Origin: an uncultured Lachnospiraceae bacterium
Lineage (GTDB): Bacteria > Bacillota > Clostridia > Lachnospirales > Lachnospiraceae
NCBI GenBank assembly: GCA_900544685.1
Contig: UQWA01000014.1
Span: 1-64,000 of the forward strand
Direction of reading: 5' to 3'
Length of the DNA stretch: 64,000 bases
A program made the position numbers and the translations under genes. A model generated the notes under the pieces. The model saw only the letters and a list, made by a program, of their open reading frames with translations. It had not been told where the DNA came from and searched no databases. Below, in pieces: positions 27,690 to 35,636 of this stretch (its first letter is position 1; every line of letters begins with the position of its first letter).

Positions 27690-28511
27690 CTATAACAACC
27701 TCACAACAGACTCGCGCCATGTTTCCAGTTCTTCGATGTCGCATGGCTGAAATGCATGTATTATCTTCTCGTTTCCAAGGATTTGGTCTACAAGTTTTTC
27801 AAATTGTTCCTTTAGCATTTTATTCTGAGATTTTTGAGTAATCAGGGTTTTAGCATAATCATTTTTCTGAAGTTCTTCCCATTCACTCAAAAACATTAAG
27901 ATATTTGCTTTCGTCAGATCCGCAAAACTTTCTCCTACCTTTTTATCCCATTCACTCTGGCAGTGATTCCAGATCAAGCCGCCAAGGAGATTCCTTTCTT
28001 TGTCTGAAAACCCTTTTACTGCCTGCAAAATATTGTTTGCAGCATAGACTGACATGTATTCTGAAGAGGTTACAATATAAACTTTATCTATATATTCTTT
28101 CTTCATAGGAACAGAAAAACCTCCGCATACTACATCTCCAAGGACATCATAGATTATCACATCCCAATCCATTTCAAACACGCCCAGTTCTTCCAATAAT
28201 TCATGCATTGCCGTGATTCCTGCGCCTGCACATCCTGAACCGGCTTTCGGTCCACCTGCTTCTGCACAGAAAAGTCCTTTTATTTTTCCCTCAAAAATGA
28301 TATCAGAAAAATTGATATCCCCATTCTGATGTGTCATTTGATGTAAAACACTCGGTATTCGTTTTTCTGTTAAAAGTCTGGTGGAATCCGCTTTGGGATC
28401 ACATCCTATATGAAGTACTTTATAACCTCTCTGCGCCAGCATTGCCGACACATTACATGCAATCGTTGTTTTCCCTATTCCACCTTTTCCATAAAAAGCA
28501 AGTTTCATCAT
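27690..28511 (-). CDS. NifH-like ATP-dependent reductase (Fe protein)
   Basis: 273-residue homologue of the nitrogenase iron protein, an ATP-driven electron donor. It keeps the P-loop YGKGGIGKTT, switch I GCDPKADSTRLL, and both cluster ligands: Cys94 in GSGCAGAG and Cys129 in DVLGDVVCGGFSVP. A dimer bridged by a [4Fe-4S] cluster is therefore expected. Two ATGs are in tandem (28511 and 28508); AAGGA is 8 nt before the first. It stops 1 nt before the component 1-like gene. The sequence resembles the NflH, BchL and CfbC branches rather than true NifH, as judged by eye. Confidence 0.9.
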   Translation of the reverse strand: MMKLAFYGKGGIGKTTIACNVSAMLAQRGYKVLHIGCDPKADSTRLLTEKRIPSVLHQMTHQNGDINFSDIIFEGKIKGLFCAEAGGPKAGSGCAGAGITAMHELLEELGVFEMDWDVIIYDVLGDVVCGGFSVPMKKEYIDKVYIVTSSEYMSVYAANNILQAVKGFSDKERNLLGGLIWNHCQSEWDKKVGESFADLTKANILMFLSEWEELQKNDYAKTLITQKSQNKMLKEQFEKLVDQILGNEKIIHAFQPCDIEELETWRESVVRLL

Positions 28512-28535
28512 GTTTATTTTCCTTCTTGTATAAGC

Positions 28536-28820
28536 AAAAAGACCCTGATCCTAACGACCAGAGCCTTTCTTATCAATAAACCTTTTTATCTGTACCAGAC
28601 AATATCTGTAATATCATTCATTTTACACCATAACAGGTTCATATGAGCAGAAATCCCAATAGATCGTTGAGAATAAATGCTGATCAATTGAAAGTATCCT
28701 GACTTAGGATCTCTGCATTCTTTTTGCCTTCCCAGTTTCCCAGTGACATTTACAAGATGCTCCCCATTCACAGTGGCGGTACCGTATCAGATTCACACTG
28801 ATTTCCATATCAATTGCTCG
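28536..28820 (-). ncRNA. Cobalamin riboswitch with terminator platform
   Basis: The leader of the NifH-like operon carries the conserved core of an adenosylcobalamin-type aptamer. On the minus strand I read TACCGCCACTGTGAATGGGG (28761-28777 is its centre), an internal CACTGGGAAACTGGGAAGG, and the B12-box AAGTCAGGATAC (28694-28705). The outer stem P1 pairs CAATTGA near 28816 with TCAATTG near 28690. Downstream, GGCTCTGGTC-GTTAG-GATCAGGGTC (28541-28565) followed by TTTTT (28536-28540) is an intrinsic terminator ending about 25 nt before the NifH-like ATG. High cobalamin should therefore switch the operon off. Confidence 0.92.
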
Positions 28821-28838
28821 TTTTTTCATTTCCTGCTT

Positions 28839-28867
28839 ACTATAACACATCTGTTTCCGAATGAAAA
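28839..28867 (-). promoter_or_regulatory. Promoter of the riboswitch operon
   Basis: TTTTCA (28862-28867), a 17-nt spacer and an extended -10 box TGTTATAGT (TATAGT at 28839-28844) lie just upstream of the aptamer. Confidence 0.65.
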
Positions 28868-28910
28868 TCGAATATATTCTATGACTGGTCATCGTTTTTT
28901 TCGATGGGTA

Positions 28911-30044
28911 TTACAAATACTGCTTTATGCGGCAGATATTATACAGCGGAATATTGATCATCCATTCTTGTTCTCTATAATCAGACATGGATGTGCGAAC
29001 CGCATATGCCGGATGATATTTTTCGCAAAATGATTTCAGGCTTTTCGCTCGCAAATTTTCTTCTGCTTTCACCTCTACTGGCAAAACAGAGTTTCTGCCC
29101 TGTAACAGGAAATCAATTTCCCCGCTGGACTTTTCTGTAGAATAATAGTATGCCTCTACACCAAGATCAGCTATAAATTGCTGAAGCACATATTGTTCTG
29201 TCAAAGCTCCCTTAAATTCTGTAAATATCCGATTCCCGTCTATAATGACTCTGGCATCCAAATCCACCATCGCTATAAGCAGACCAATATCCAAAAGATA
29301 TATTTTGAATGCATCCAAATCCACATAAGCTTTTAGCGGAAGATCTGGCTTTTTGATTCTCTGCACTTTATGAATCAATCCGCAATCCATCAGCCACTGA
29401 ATAGCCAGTTCAAAGTCTTTCGCTCGTGCTCCTTCTCTGACCTGCCCATAAATATACTTCTTATTTTCCTTCGCCAATTGCATCGGAATAGAATTCCAGA
29501 CCAGATTCAATCTTGGAACCAATGTAGCCTCTGCATGTTTGGAAAAATCCTGCTGGTAATAATTCAACAGATTTTTCTGAATCTCACGCACTTCATTAAA
29601 ATCTTTTGTGTCAACATAACACTGAACGACTTCCGGCATCCCACCAACATAATAGTATTCTCTGACACGATCCAAATATTTTGATTTAAACATCGTGACC
29701 ATATCTGTATCAGAGCTATCCAGTATTTCAACAAACCTCTCTTCTCCCAATGCACACAAGAACTCCCGAAAGTTTAAAGGATACAGATCCATAAAATCCA
29801 CTTTTCCCACGGGAAAAGAAGTTCCTTTATGCATAGCCACACCAAGCAGCGATCCTGCTGCCACAATTGCATATTGCGGTGCTTCTTCACAGAAATACTT
29901 TAAAGCCGTCAATGCTTTCGGTACTTCCTGCACCTCATCGAAAATCAGCAGTGTGTCCTGACTGTTTATGGATACACCTGTCTCAGCACTAATGGCAAGA
30001 ATCATTCGTTCAATGTTAATGTCTCCTTCAAATACCTGACGCAT
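28911..30044 (-). pseudogene. 5'-truncated AAA_14/DUF4143 ATPase
   Basis: The 377-codon open frame matches the AAA_14 plus DUF4143 family (usually about 430-450 residues), but the first 60-70 residues with Walker A are missing. It begins in the middle of the ATPase domain (RQVFEGDINIERM), with Walker B intact as LLIFDEVQE. The C-terminal nuclease-like half (FTEFKGALTEQYVLQQ, EIDFLLQG, PVEVKAE) is complete. Upstream of 30045 the sequence changes to an unrelated fragment on the other strand. There is no ribosome binding site before the first ATG. The gene is probably inactive. Confidence 0.8.
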
Positions 30045-30045
30045 T

Positions 30046-30141
30046 CTGGAAATATCAGGACTTAAGCTGGATGATCATAAAGTCCGTCTGGAACTTCTGA
30101 TTGCTTTTGAAATCATGGATGAAATGCATATGAAATTGTGA
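30046..30141 (+). pseudogene. 3' fragment of an unidentified gene
   Basis: A 31-codon in-frame stretch ends at TGA 30139-30141 with a coherent charged-hydrophobic pattern (KLDDHKVRLELLIAFEIMDE near its end). It has no start and abuts the truncated ATPase head to head. It looks like the C-terminus of a gene whose remainder was lost in the same rearrangement. I do not recognise the family. Confidence 0.4.
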
Positions 30142-30191
30142 TATGATAAACAACATGAAAGACATTTGTCCGCATACAGGAGAATATTATT

Positions 30192-31181
30192 ATGATTACA
30201 TTAAATGATTATTTATATTCCGGAGATACTGTTCTGAAAATCCTGCAAAAATACATCACTGACCTGCGCAGGGATGCCCGGCGCACGCACAATGAAATTG
30301 ACCTGATCCACAGTAATTTTCTTCTGCAGATTAAGGAACTGCTGGAACACAACGATTTCCTGACCGCACAGTCCCAGCAGATCCGGGAATTTTATAAATA
30401 TATGGCAAAAGAATACCCCTTTCTGGCTTTCACGTTCAAGGGGCGTATTAAATCACTGATCCGTGCTGAGGAAAAATTCAATGGTTACATTGTGGAGTAT
30501 ATTTCTGATTATTACAGTGAGCATGGTACTTATCCATCTGTGACTGACTTAAAAAACAGGCTGAACTGTTTTCGGGATCTGATTGCCTACCGCATCGTAA
30601 TCTCTATTCCCAAGTGCCATCTGAAACCGGGACAGGACCGGGAAACGGAAGAATTGAAATATCTGTATCAAATTGCCAATGCCCTGCCTGAATTTCTGGA
30701 AGAACGCGGATTTACCACCGAACCGGCAAACGGAGTGAAATACAGTACTTCTCCGCTTATGAATGATGATATAAAACCATATTACCGGGACTATATCTGT
30801 GATCAGAATATCTATGGCTACCGTTCCCTGCATATCACCTTTTACGATAACAGTTCAAGGTCTTATATGGAAATGCAGCTTCGTACCAAATCCATGGATG
30901 ATATCGCTGAGATCGGTTCTGCTAATCATTTGAATTATGAAAAACATCAGGAAAATGAACGTTCCAAACGCAACCTGATCCCGCGGGGAGAAAACGTCTA
31001 TTTTGACGAAGCCTATGCCAGAGGCATGCGTCTGCTTCAATTAGACCTGTCCGAACTGGATGTGAATATGTTCGCTGCCATCAACAACAGCCTGATCAAC
31101 GATGGATGCGGACTGTTCCGTGGACGTCTGATTCTTCCTTATGAACACCTGTCCAGGTTTCAGAATGATTTGATTGATTAG
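30192..31181 (+). CDS. RelA/SpoT-domain small alarmone synthetase
   Basis: 329-residue protein with a RelA/SpoT nucleotidyltransferase domain predicted to make (p)ppGpp from ATP and GTP or GDP. The synthetase motifs are FKGRIKSLIRAEEKF, FRDLIAYRIVISI, YGYRSLHITF and EMQLRTKSMDDIAEIGSANH. There is no HD hydrolase, TGS or ACT domain, so it is a synthetase-only protein, but it has about 100 extra N-terminal residues compared with RelQ or RelP. AGGAGAA lies about 9 nt before the ATG. It stands alone between the rearranged fragment and a terminator. Confidence 0.85.
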   Translation: MITLNDYLYSGDTVLKILQKYITDLRRDARRTHNEIDLIHSNFLLQIKELLEHNDFLTAQSQQIREFYKYMAKEYPFLAFTFKGRIKSLIRAEEKFNGYIVEYISDYYSEHGTYPSVTDLKNRLNCFRDLIAYRIVISIPKCHLKPGQDRETEELKYLYQIANALPEFLEERGFTTEPANGVKYSTSPLMNDDIKPYYRDYICDQNIYGYRSLHITFYDNSSRSYMEMQLRTKSMDDIAEIGSANHLNYEKHQENERSKRNLIPRGENVYFDEAYARGMRLLQLDLSELDVNMFAAINNSLINDGCGLFRGRLILPYEHLSRFQNDLID

Positions 31182-31216
31182 TATTTTTCATACCTGATCG
31201 TATTTCTGAATATTAA

Positions 31217-31266
31217 AATCCCCCTCTGATCTGATATTGCATCAGACCAGCGGAGGATTCTTTTTT
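31217..31266. terminator. Terminator after the alarmone synthetase gene
   Basis: AATCCCCCTC pairs with GGAGGATT, with an inner CTGAT-ATTGC-ATCAG hairpin, followed by TTCTTTTTT on the plus strand. The minus strand ends in GGATTTTAAT, so it may serve the convergent radical-enzyme operon too. Confidence 0.75.
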
Positions 31267-31396
31267 ATCTTTCCTGATCATATTTTACAAATGCATCTAC
31301 CTTGGGCTGTGAACCGTAGCCTTTTACAAATTCATTTGTAAAAAATTCGGTTGTCAGGAATTCTCTTTCCTTGCATCCTGTTGTAAATGCACCCAT
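31265..31396 (-). CDS. Small hypothetical protein (43 aa) after the GRE activase
   Basis: A 43-codon frame starts MGAFTTGCKEREFLTTEFFT and ends VDAFVKYDQER. GAGGG lies 10 nt before the ATG. It lies 39 bp downstream of the activase stop on the same strand, before the terminator, so it is probably on the same transcript. Composition is protein-like, with an alternation of acidic and aromatic residues in the middle. No family is recognised; a chance frame or the relic of a larger gene remain possible. Confidence 0.4.
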   Translation of the reverse strand: MGAFTTGCKEREFLTTEFFTNEFVKGYGSQPKVDAFVKYDQER

Positions 31397-31435
31397 AATT
31401 TATTTTCCCTCGCCTTTCGCTTATTTAATTGCATA

Positions 31436-32332
31436 TTAAAATTCTCTTTCAAATCCTTCCTGTTCTATCAGATCATAAATCTTTTTTATCCTCTCCTCTT
31501 GTTCCGGTATTACTTCTTTCATGGAATATTCTCTTCCTATAGATTCATATTTTCCACTTCCATATTGATGAAACGGTAATACATTATATTTGCATATTTT
31601 ACAGTTTTTTAGATACTTCATAATTTTCCGAATATCTTCCTGACGGTTATTTACACCTGGAATCATCGGAGTTCTCACCATGATATTGCCTCCAGCCTGT
31701 GCCAGATTTTTCAGATTTTCCAATATGCACCTGTTTGATGTTCCAATATACTGCTTATGTATTTCTTCGTCCATTGTTTTTACATCAAACAGAAACAGAT
31801 CTACATACGGCATCACTTTTTCAAAACTTTCCCACGGCACAGCCCCGGAAGTCTCTACAGTTGTATTCATTCCTTCCTCTTTGCACGTTTTCAAAACCTC
31901 TGTTAAAAAATCGACCTGCAACAGTGGTTCTCCACCCGAAAAAGTCACCCCGCCATCACTGTATTGATAAAATACTTTATCTTTCCGAATTTCTTTTAAG
32001 ACTTCGTCTCCTGTCATACAATGTCCTTTTACACACATTGCACCAGTTGGACAAGCCTGCGTCCATTGCAGATCCCCTGTACATTTTCTATGATCTACAA
32101 TAATCTCTCCATTTTTTTCCTGCACTTCCCCGTTTTTACAAACTTTCACACAGGTTTTACAGTGAATACATCTGGATTTTATATAAAAAAGTTCCGGTTT
32201 TTCTCCCCATGATTCAGGATTTGCGCACCACTTACAGCGCAACGGACATCCCTTCAAAAAAATTACAGTTCGGATTCCCTTTCCATCATGAATACTATAT
32301 CTTTGTATGTCAAATACATTCCCCTTCATCAT
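31436..32332 (-). CDS. Glycyl radical enzyme activating enzyme (radical SAM)
   Basis: 298-residue radical SAM protein that abstracts hydrogen from the glycine of its partner enzyme. The SAM-cluster motif CxxxCxxC is CPLRCKWC (Cys29, 33, 36). Two extra ferredoxin-type clusters follow: Cys55, 58, 61, 65 and a second set around Cys84, 94, 100 and 105, as in activases of glycerol dehydratase, choline lyase and related eliminases. The motif FSGGEPLLQ binds the SAM amino group. Its ATG overlaps the enzyme stop (ATGA). A second ATG directly after it (32329) is better spaced from AGGAG and may be the real start. Confidence 0.95.
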   Translation of the reverse strand: MMKGNVFDIQRYSIHDGKGIRTVIFLKGCPLRCKWCANPESWGEKPELFYIKSRCIHCKTCVKVCKNGEVQEKNGEIIVDHRKCTGDLQWTQACPTGAMCVKGHCMTGDEVLKEIRKDKVFYQYSDGGVTFSGGEPLLQVDFLTEVLKTCKEEGMNTTVETSGAVPWESFEKVMPYVDLFLFDVKTMDEEIHKQYIGTSNRCILENLKNLAQAGGNIMVRTPMIPGVNNRQEDIRKIMKYLKNCKICKYNVLPFHQYGSGKYESIGREYSMKEVIPEQEERIKKIYDLIEQEGFEREF

Positions 32333-34740
32333 TCCGCTCCTATCAGTGTTCTGCTAATGATTTCATCCTGAATATCTTTGTCCAGTTCTACAAAAAATGC
32401 ACTGTATCCAGCCACTCTGACAACCAGACTTCTGTATTTCTCTGGCTTTTTCTGCGCTTCCAGCAATTTCTCTGGTGATAAAATATTAAACTGAATATGC
32501 ATCGCATGCAATGAAAAATACGCCCTTATCAATTCTATCAGCTTTGTTCTATCACTGTCTGTCTTTAAAATGGTTGGCATAAACTTCAGATTAAAGTTCA
32601 CTCCGTTAGACGCCAGTCTGTGATTTACTCTGGATACGGACTTTGCAGATGCTGTCGGCCCCAGCACATCCATACCATGCTTTGGTGAGATACCTCCATC
32701 TCCAAGAGGCGTCGCTGCTTCTCTTCCACTAGGCAATGCACAAACCTGTTTTCCCAGCGGAGTATTGGAAGATAGACAGAATAATCCAGGTCGATATGCT
32801 CCACCATGCATATTTTTATACTTTCGGACACAATTACAATACTGCTCACCCACATAAGCAACCATTTCATCCGCAACTTCTATGTCATTTCCATATTTTG
32901 GTGCCTTATTTAGCAAAATATGCTGCAATATCGGATTGGATGCAAAATTTGTTTTCAGTCCCTCTATTAATTCCTCTTTCGTAATCCGTTTTTCTTCAAA
33001 TACCAGTTCTTTGATTGCCGTAAGAGAGTCTCCTACATCCGCAATTCCCACTCCCTGCACTCCGGTAAAATCATATTTTGCACCTCCGCATGTACAGTCT
33101 TTTCCTTTTTCCATACATCCATCCAATAGCATGGAACAATAAATATGCGGAGTATAATCAGAGTGCAGTTTTTCAATTGCATTTAGAGAACTTACCATCA
33201 TCTTTACAAAATATTCCACCTGTTGCTCATAAGCAGACTTTACCTGTTCAAAATCTGTAAACTCTTCAAATTTACCGGTATGCGGTCCCATCTGTTCTCC
33301 GGACATCTGGCACACTCCGTCAAACAGTGCCAGTTCCAGGCACTTTGCCAGGTTAAAATAACAGGAATTTGTTCTTCCCATGGTGTTTCCACAAGGTGTT
33401 GGTTCCACACATCCTACAATCGCATAATTTCTTGCATCTTCCAGACTGGCTCCATCATCCTGAAGTGCATCAATAATAATATCATCATTGAAAAATGGCA
33501 GTTTTCCACCTTCTTTTTCCACTAGTATCTCTATCACCCGTTTCATAAAGGCATCTGGATTTTTAGACGAAATACGAATACTGGTATTTGGCTCTGAATT
33601 AAATACATTTTTTTCTGCTTCCAGGCACAGATAAGTAAGATCATTCACGGCATTTTCTCCATTCTCATCCACGCCACCCAGGACAAAATTAATGGTTGTC
33701 GCAAAACCGCCGTTATTTTTTGCACTGGAATAAGTTCCTGCTTTGATCACATCACTTTGCTTTACCCACAGTGCTTCCAGCAGCTCCTGCGCCTCTTCCT
33801 TTACCATCACGCCCTCATCCATATCCTTTTTATAATATGGATAAAACATCTGATCTACCCGACCTCCAGATATTGCTGAACCATTCTGTCCACAGTAATC
33901 AATCAGAATTGTAAACCAGTAAGACTGCAATGCTTCATAAAAATTCTGTGCCGGTTCATATGGAACATGGCTACAGTTACGGGCAATTAATAAAAGTTCT
34001 TCTTTTCTTCTCTGATTCTCTTCTTTCTGAGCCATATCCAGCGCCAGCTGCTCAAATCTGTGCTGATATTCTTTCACCGCATCACAGATAATCAGAACTC
34101 CCTGATAAAAATTCCTTTTCTCAATCAGATCCTGCTCCAGTAAATCCAGATTGATCAGCGCTTCCTTTGCTTCCTGCTCAATCCCCCGGAAACCACTCTG
34201 AAGTATCTTTTCGATATTAGGCAGATAATGTCCATATCCACTTCTCGTTCTGCTGAGTGGATTAAATACCCGATATGGTGAATCCAGCACTTTCATGATA
34301 GATTCATCAATATAGTATCTGGATATATCCCCTGTACAGCGGTTTTCCCAGTAAGGATAGATCTCTTTTAATAAGTACTCTTTATCTTCTTCAGAGATCT
34401 GAAGTGTATCCACCTTACGAACCGGCATAAGATCCAGTTCTTTTTTATCAAACGTACCAAATTCCGGATACATCAAAGCCGCCCGTGCCCTGGATCCATG
34501 ATTTCCTACTATCAATTCTTCCGGATCAATGAAGATTGTCATATTTCGCAGCATATCAGCCAGTGCATGGGCACGCCTCATAATATACGGCATTCCCTCT
34601 GTTCTCTTGTAACTTTTTGTTACAATCTTTGCTCTCTCAATACAGATACTTGGTACCACTGACCGCATGGCATGATTCAAAAATTCCGTTCTTTCCGCAC
34701 GTGAAATTCCTTTTGGTAATAACTTTTTTTCTGCTTTCAT
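32329..34740 (-). CDS. Glycyl radical enzyme of the dehydratase/lyase class
   Basis: 803-residue glycyl radical enzyme. The radical glycine lies near residue 778 in VRVAGYSAFFVELD. The thiyl motif is GCVEP (Cys near 444, Glu near 446), as in glycerol, propanediol and hydroxyproline dehydratases and in choline and isethionate lyases, so it should catalyse a radical elimination (C-O, C-N or C-S), not a pyruvate formate-lyase reaction. The TTG five codons upstream is discarded because GAGGAGG overlaps it, 6 nt before this ATG. No microcompartment genes are near. With deoC and PfkB kinase genes in the locus, a sugar- or polyol-type substrate is the best guess; it is not proven. Confidence 0.92.
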   Translation of the reverse strand: MKAEKKLLPKGISRAERTEFLNHAMRSVVPSICIERAKIVTKSYKRTEGMPYIMRRAHALADMLRNMTIFIDPEELIVGNHGSRARAALMYPEFGTFDKKELDLMPVRKVDTLQISEEDKEYLLKEIYPYWENRCTGDISRYYIDESIMKVLDSPYRVFNPLSRTRSGYGHYLPNIEKILQSGFRGIEQEAKEALINLDLLEQDLIEKRNFYQGVLIICDAVKEYQHRFEQLALDMAQKEENQRRKEELLLIARNCSHVPYEPAQNFYEALQSYWFTILIDYCGQNGSAISGGRVDQMFYPYYKKDMDEGVMVKEEAQELLEALWVKQSDVIKAGTYSSAKNNGGFATTINFVLGGVDENGENAVNDLTYLCLEAEKNVFNSEPNTSIRISSKNPDAFMKRVIEILVEKEGGKLPFFNDDIIIDALQDDGASLEDARNYAIVGCVEPTPCGNTMGRTNSCYFNLAKCLELALFDGVCQMSGEQMGPHTGKFEEFTDFEQVKSAYEQQVEYFVKMMVSSLNAIEKLHSDYTPHIYCSMLLDGCMEKGKDCTCGGAKYDFTGVQGVGIADVGDSLTAIKELVFEEKRITKEELIEGLKTNFASNPILQHILLNKAPKYGNDIEVADEMVAYVGEQYCNCVRKYKNMHGGAYRPGLFCLSSNTPLGKQVCALPSGREAATPLGDGGISPKHGMDVLGPTASAKSVSRVNHRLASNGVNFNLKFMPTILKTDSDRTKLIELIRAYFSLHAMHIQFNILSPEKLLEAQKKPEKYRSLVVRVAGYSAFFVELDKDIQDEIISRTLIGAE

Positions 34741-34799
34741 TTCCGGCCTCCTCAACTTTTCTGCTTTTATACTATCATAGATCCTTTTTTCTGCCTTTC

Positions 34800-34875
34800 A
34801 TTCAGTTCCTCTTTTTTTCGAAAAAACACTTTTTCCGAACATCTCTATTGATTTTTGTTCGTTTTCGAAAATTTT
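34800..34875. promoter_or_regulatory. TTCG-rich operator-like sites before the radical enzyme
   Basis: Between the second DeoR gene and the radical enzyme lie the palindrome TTTTTCGAAAAA (34814-34825), a CCGAACATC half-site near 34835 and TTCGTTTTCGAA near 34859-34870, the last inside the DeoR stop region. DeoR-family proteins often bind such repeated TTCG/CGAA half-sites. A similar perfect palindrome precedes the first DeoR gene (43178-43192). Confidence 0.45.
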
Positions 34876-35633
34876 GTAATTATTTTTATTTTTTTCTCTG
34901 TGGCTTCTTTTAAAATTTTTTCAGAAATATCCTGATCTGTCAGAATCGCTGTTACGTCTTTAGCATCACACAGATATGACATATAATATTTTTCAAATTT
35001 GTCGCTGTCTGCCAAAATATAACTTTCTGTGCTCACAGACATCATTTTCTTTTTTACCTTACATTGTGGATATCCCATCAAAGTAATTCCTTTATCAAAA
35101 TCAATTCCATTCACCCCTATAAATGCTTTTTCAGCATGAACTTCATTTAACTGCTGCAATGCAATTTCTCCACTTGTTGCAGCTAAATTTTTCACCGTTT
35201 CCCCTCCTATTACAATCAATTCAACATGGGGACAATTCAACAATTTTTCTGCTAAAATAATGGAATTCGTAATAACGGTAACATGCTTACTGCTATCATT
35301 CATAATCATATTTCCCAGATGAATACTAGTAGAGGCATCATCAATTAATATAGTGTCCCCTTCCTCAATCACTTCATATGCCATCTTCGCAATTTCCATT
35401 TTCTCATATATTTTTACATAAAGGGAATCTTTTACATTTTTATGCACAAAATTATTCCCTATTTTTATAGCTCCACCATGAACCCTCTTCAAAAGTCCTT
35501 CTTTTTCCAATACTGTCAAATCTCTCCGCAGGGTTACTTCTGTACAACCAAGTATTTTGCTGATGGTTCCAACCATGATATAACCATTCTCATCCAATTT
35601 TTCCAGTATTTTCTGTTTTCGCATTTTGTCCAT
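34845..35633 (-). CDS. DeoR-family regulator (second in the locus)
   Basis: 262 residues: DeoR winged helix (RKQKILEKLDENGYI, TEVTLRRDLTVLEKEGLLKR, VHGGA) and a C-terminal phospho-sugar sensor domain of the ISOCOT fold (DDASTSIHLGNMI, ITNSIILAEKL, VIGGETVKNLAATSG). It begins 3 bp after the MFS stop and precedes the radical enzyme, so it is encoded within the operon. The effector is probably a phosphorylated sugar of this pathway. Confidence 0.93.
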   Translation of the reverse strand: MDKMRKQKILEKLDENGYIMVGTISKILGCTEVTLRRDLTVLEKEGLLKRVHGGAIKIGNNFVHKNVKDSLYVKIYEKMEIAKMAYEVIEEGDTILIDDASTSIHLGNMIMNDSSKHVTVITNSIILAEKLLNCPHVELIVIGGETVKNLAATSGEIALQQLNEVHAEKAFIGVNGIDFDKGITLMGYPQCKVKKKMMSVSTESYILADSDKFEKYYMSYLCDAKDVTAILTDQDISEKILKEATEKKIKIITKFSKTNKNQ

Positions 35634-35636
35634 AAA

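Noticed and set aside
25997..28511. A genuine nitrogen-fixing system
   Set aside because: No NifK, NifE, NifN or NifB, and no FeMo-cofactor ligand context; the pair fits nitrogenase-like reductases instead.
31436..34740. Pyruvate formate-lyase and its activase
   Set aside because: The thiyl motif is a single-Cys GCVEP, not the Cys-Cys pair of formate-lyases, and the activase has two extra clusters.
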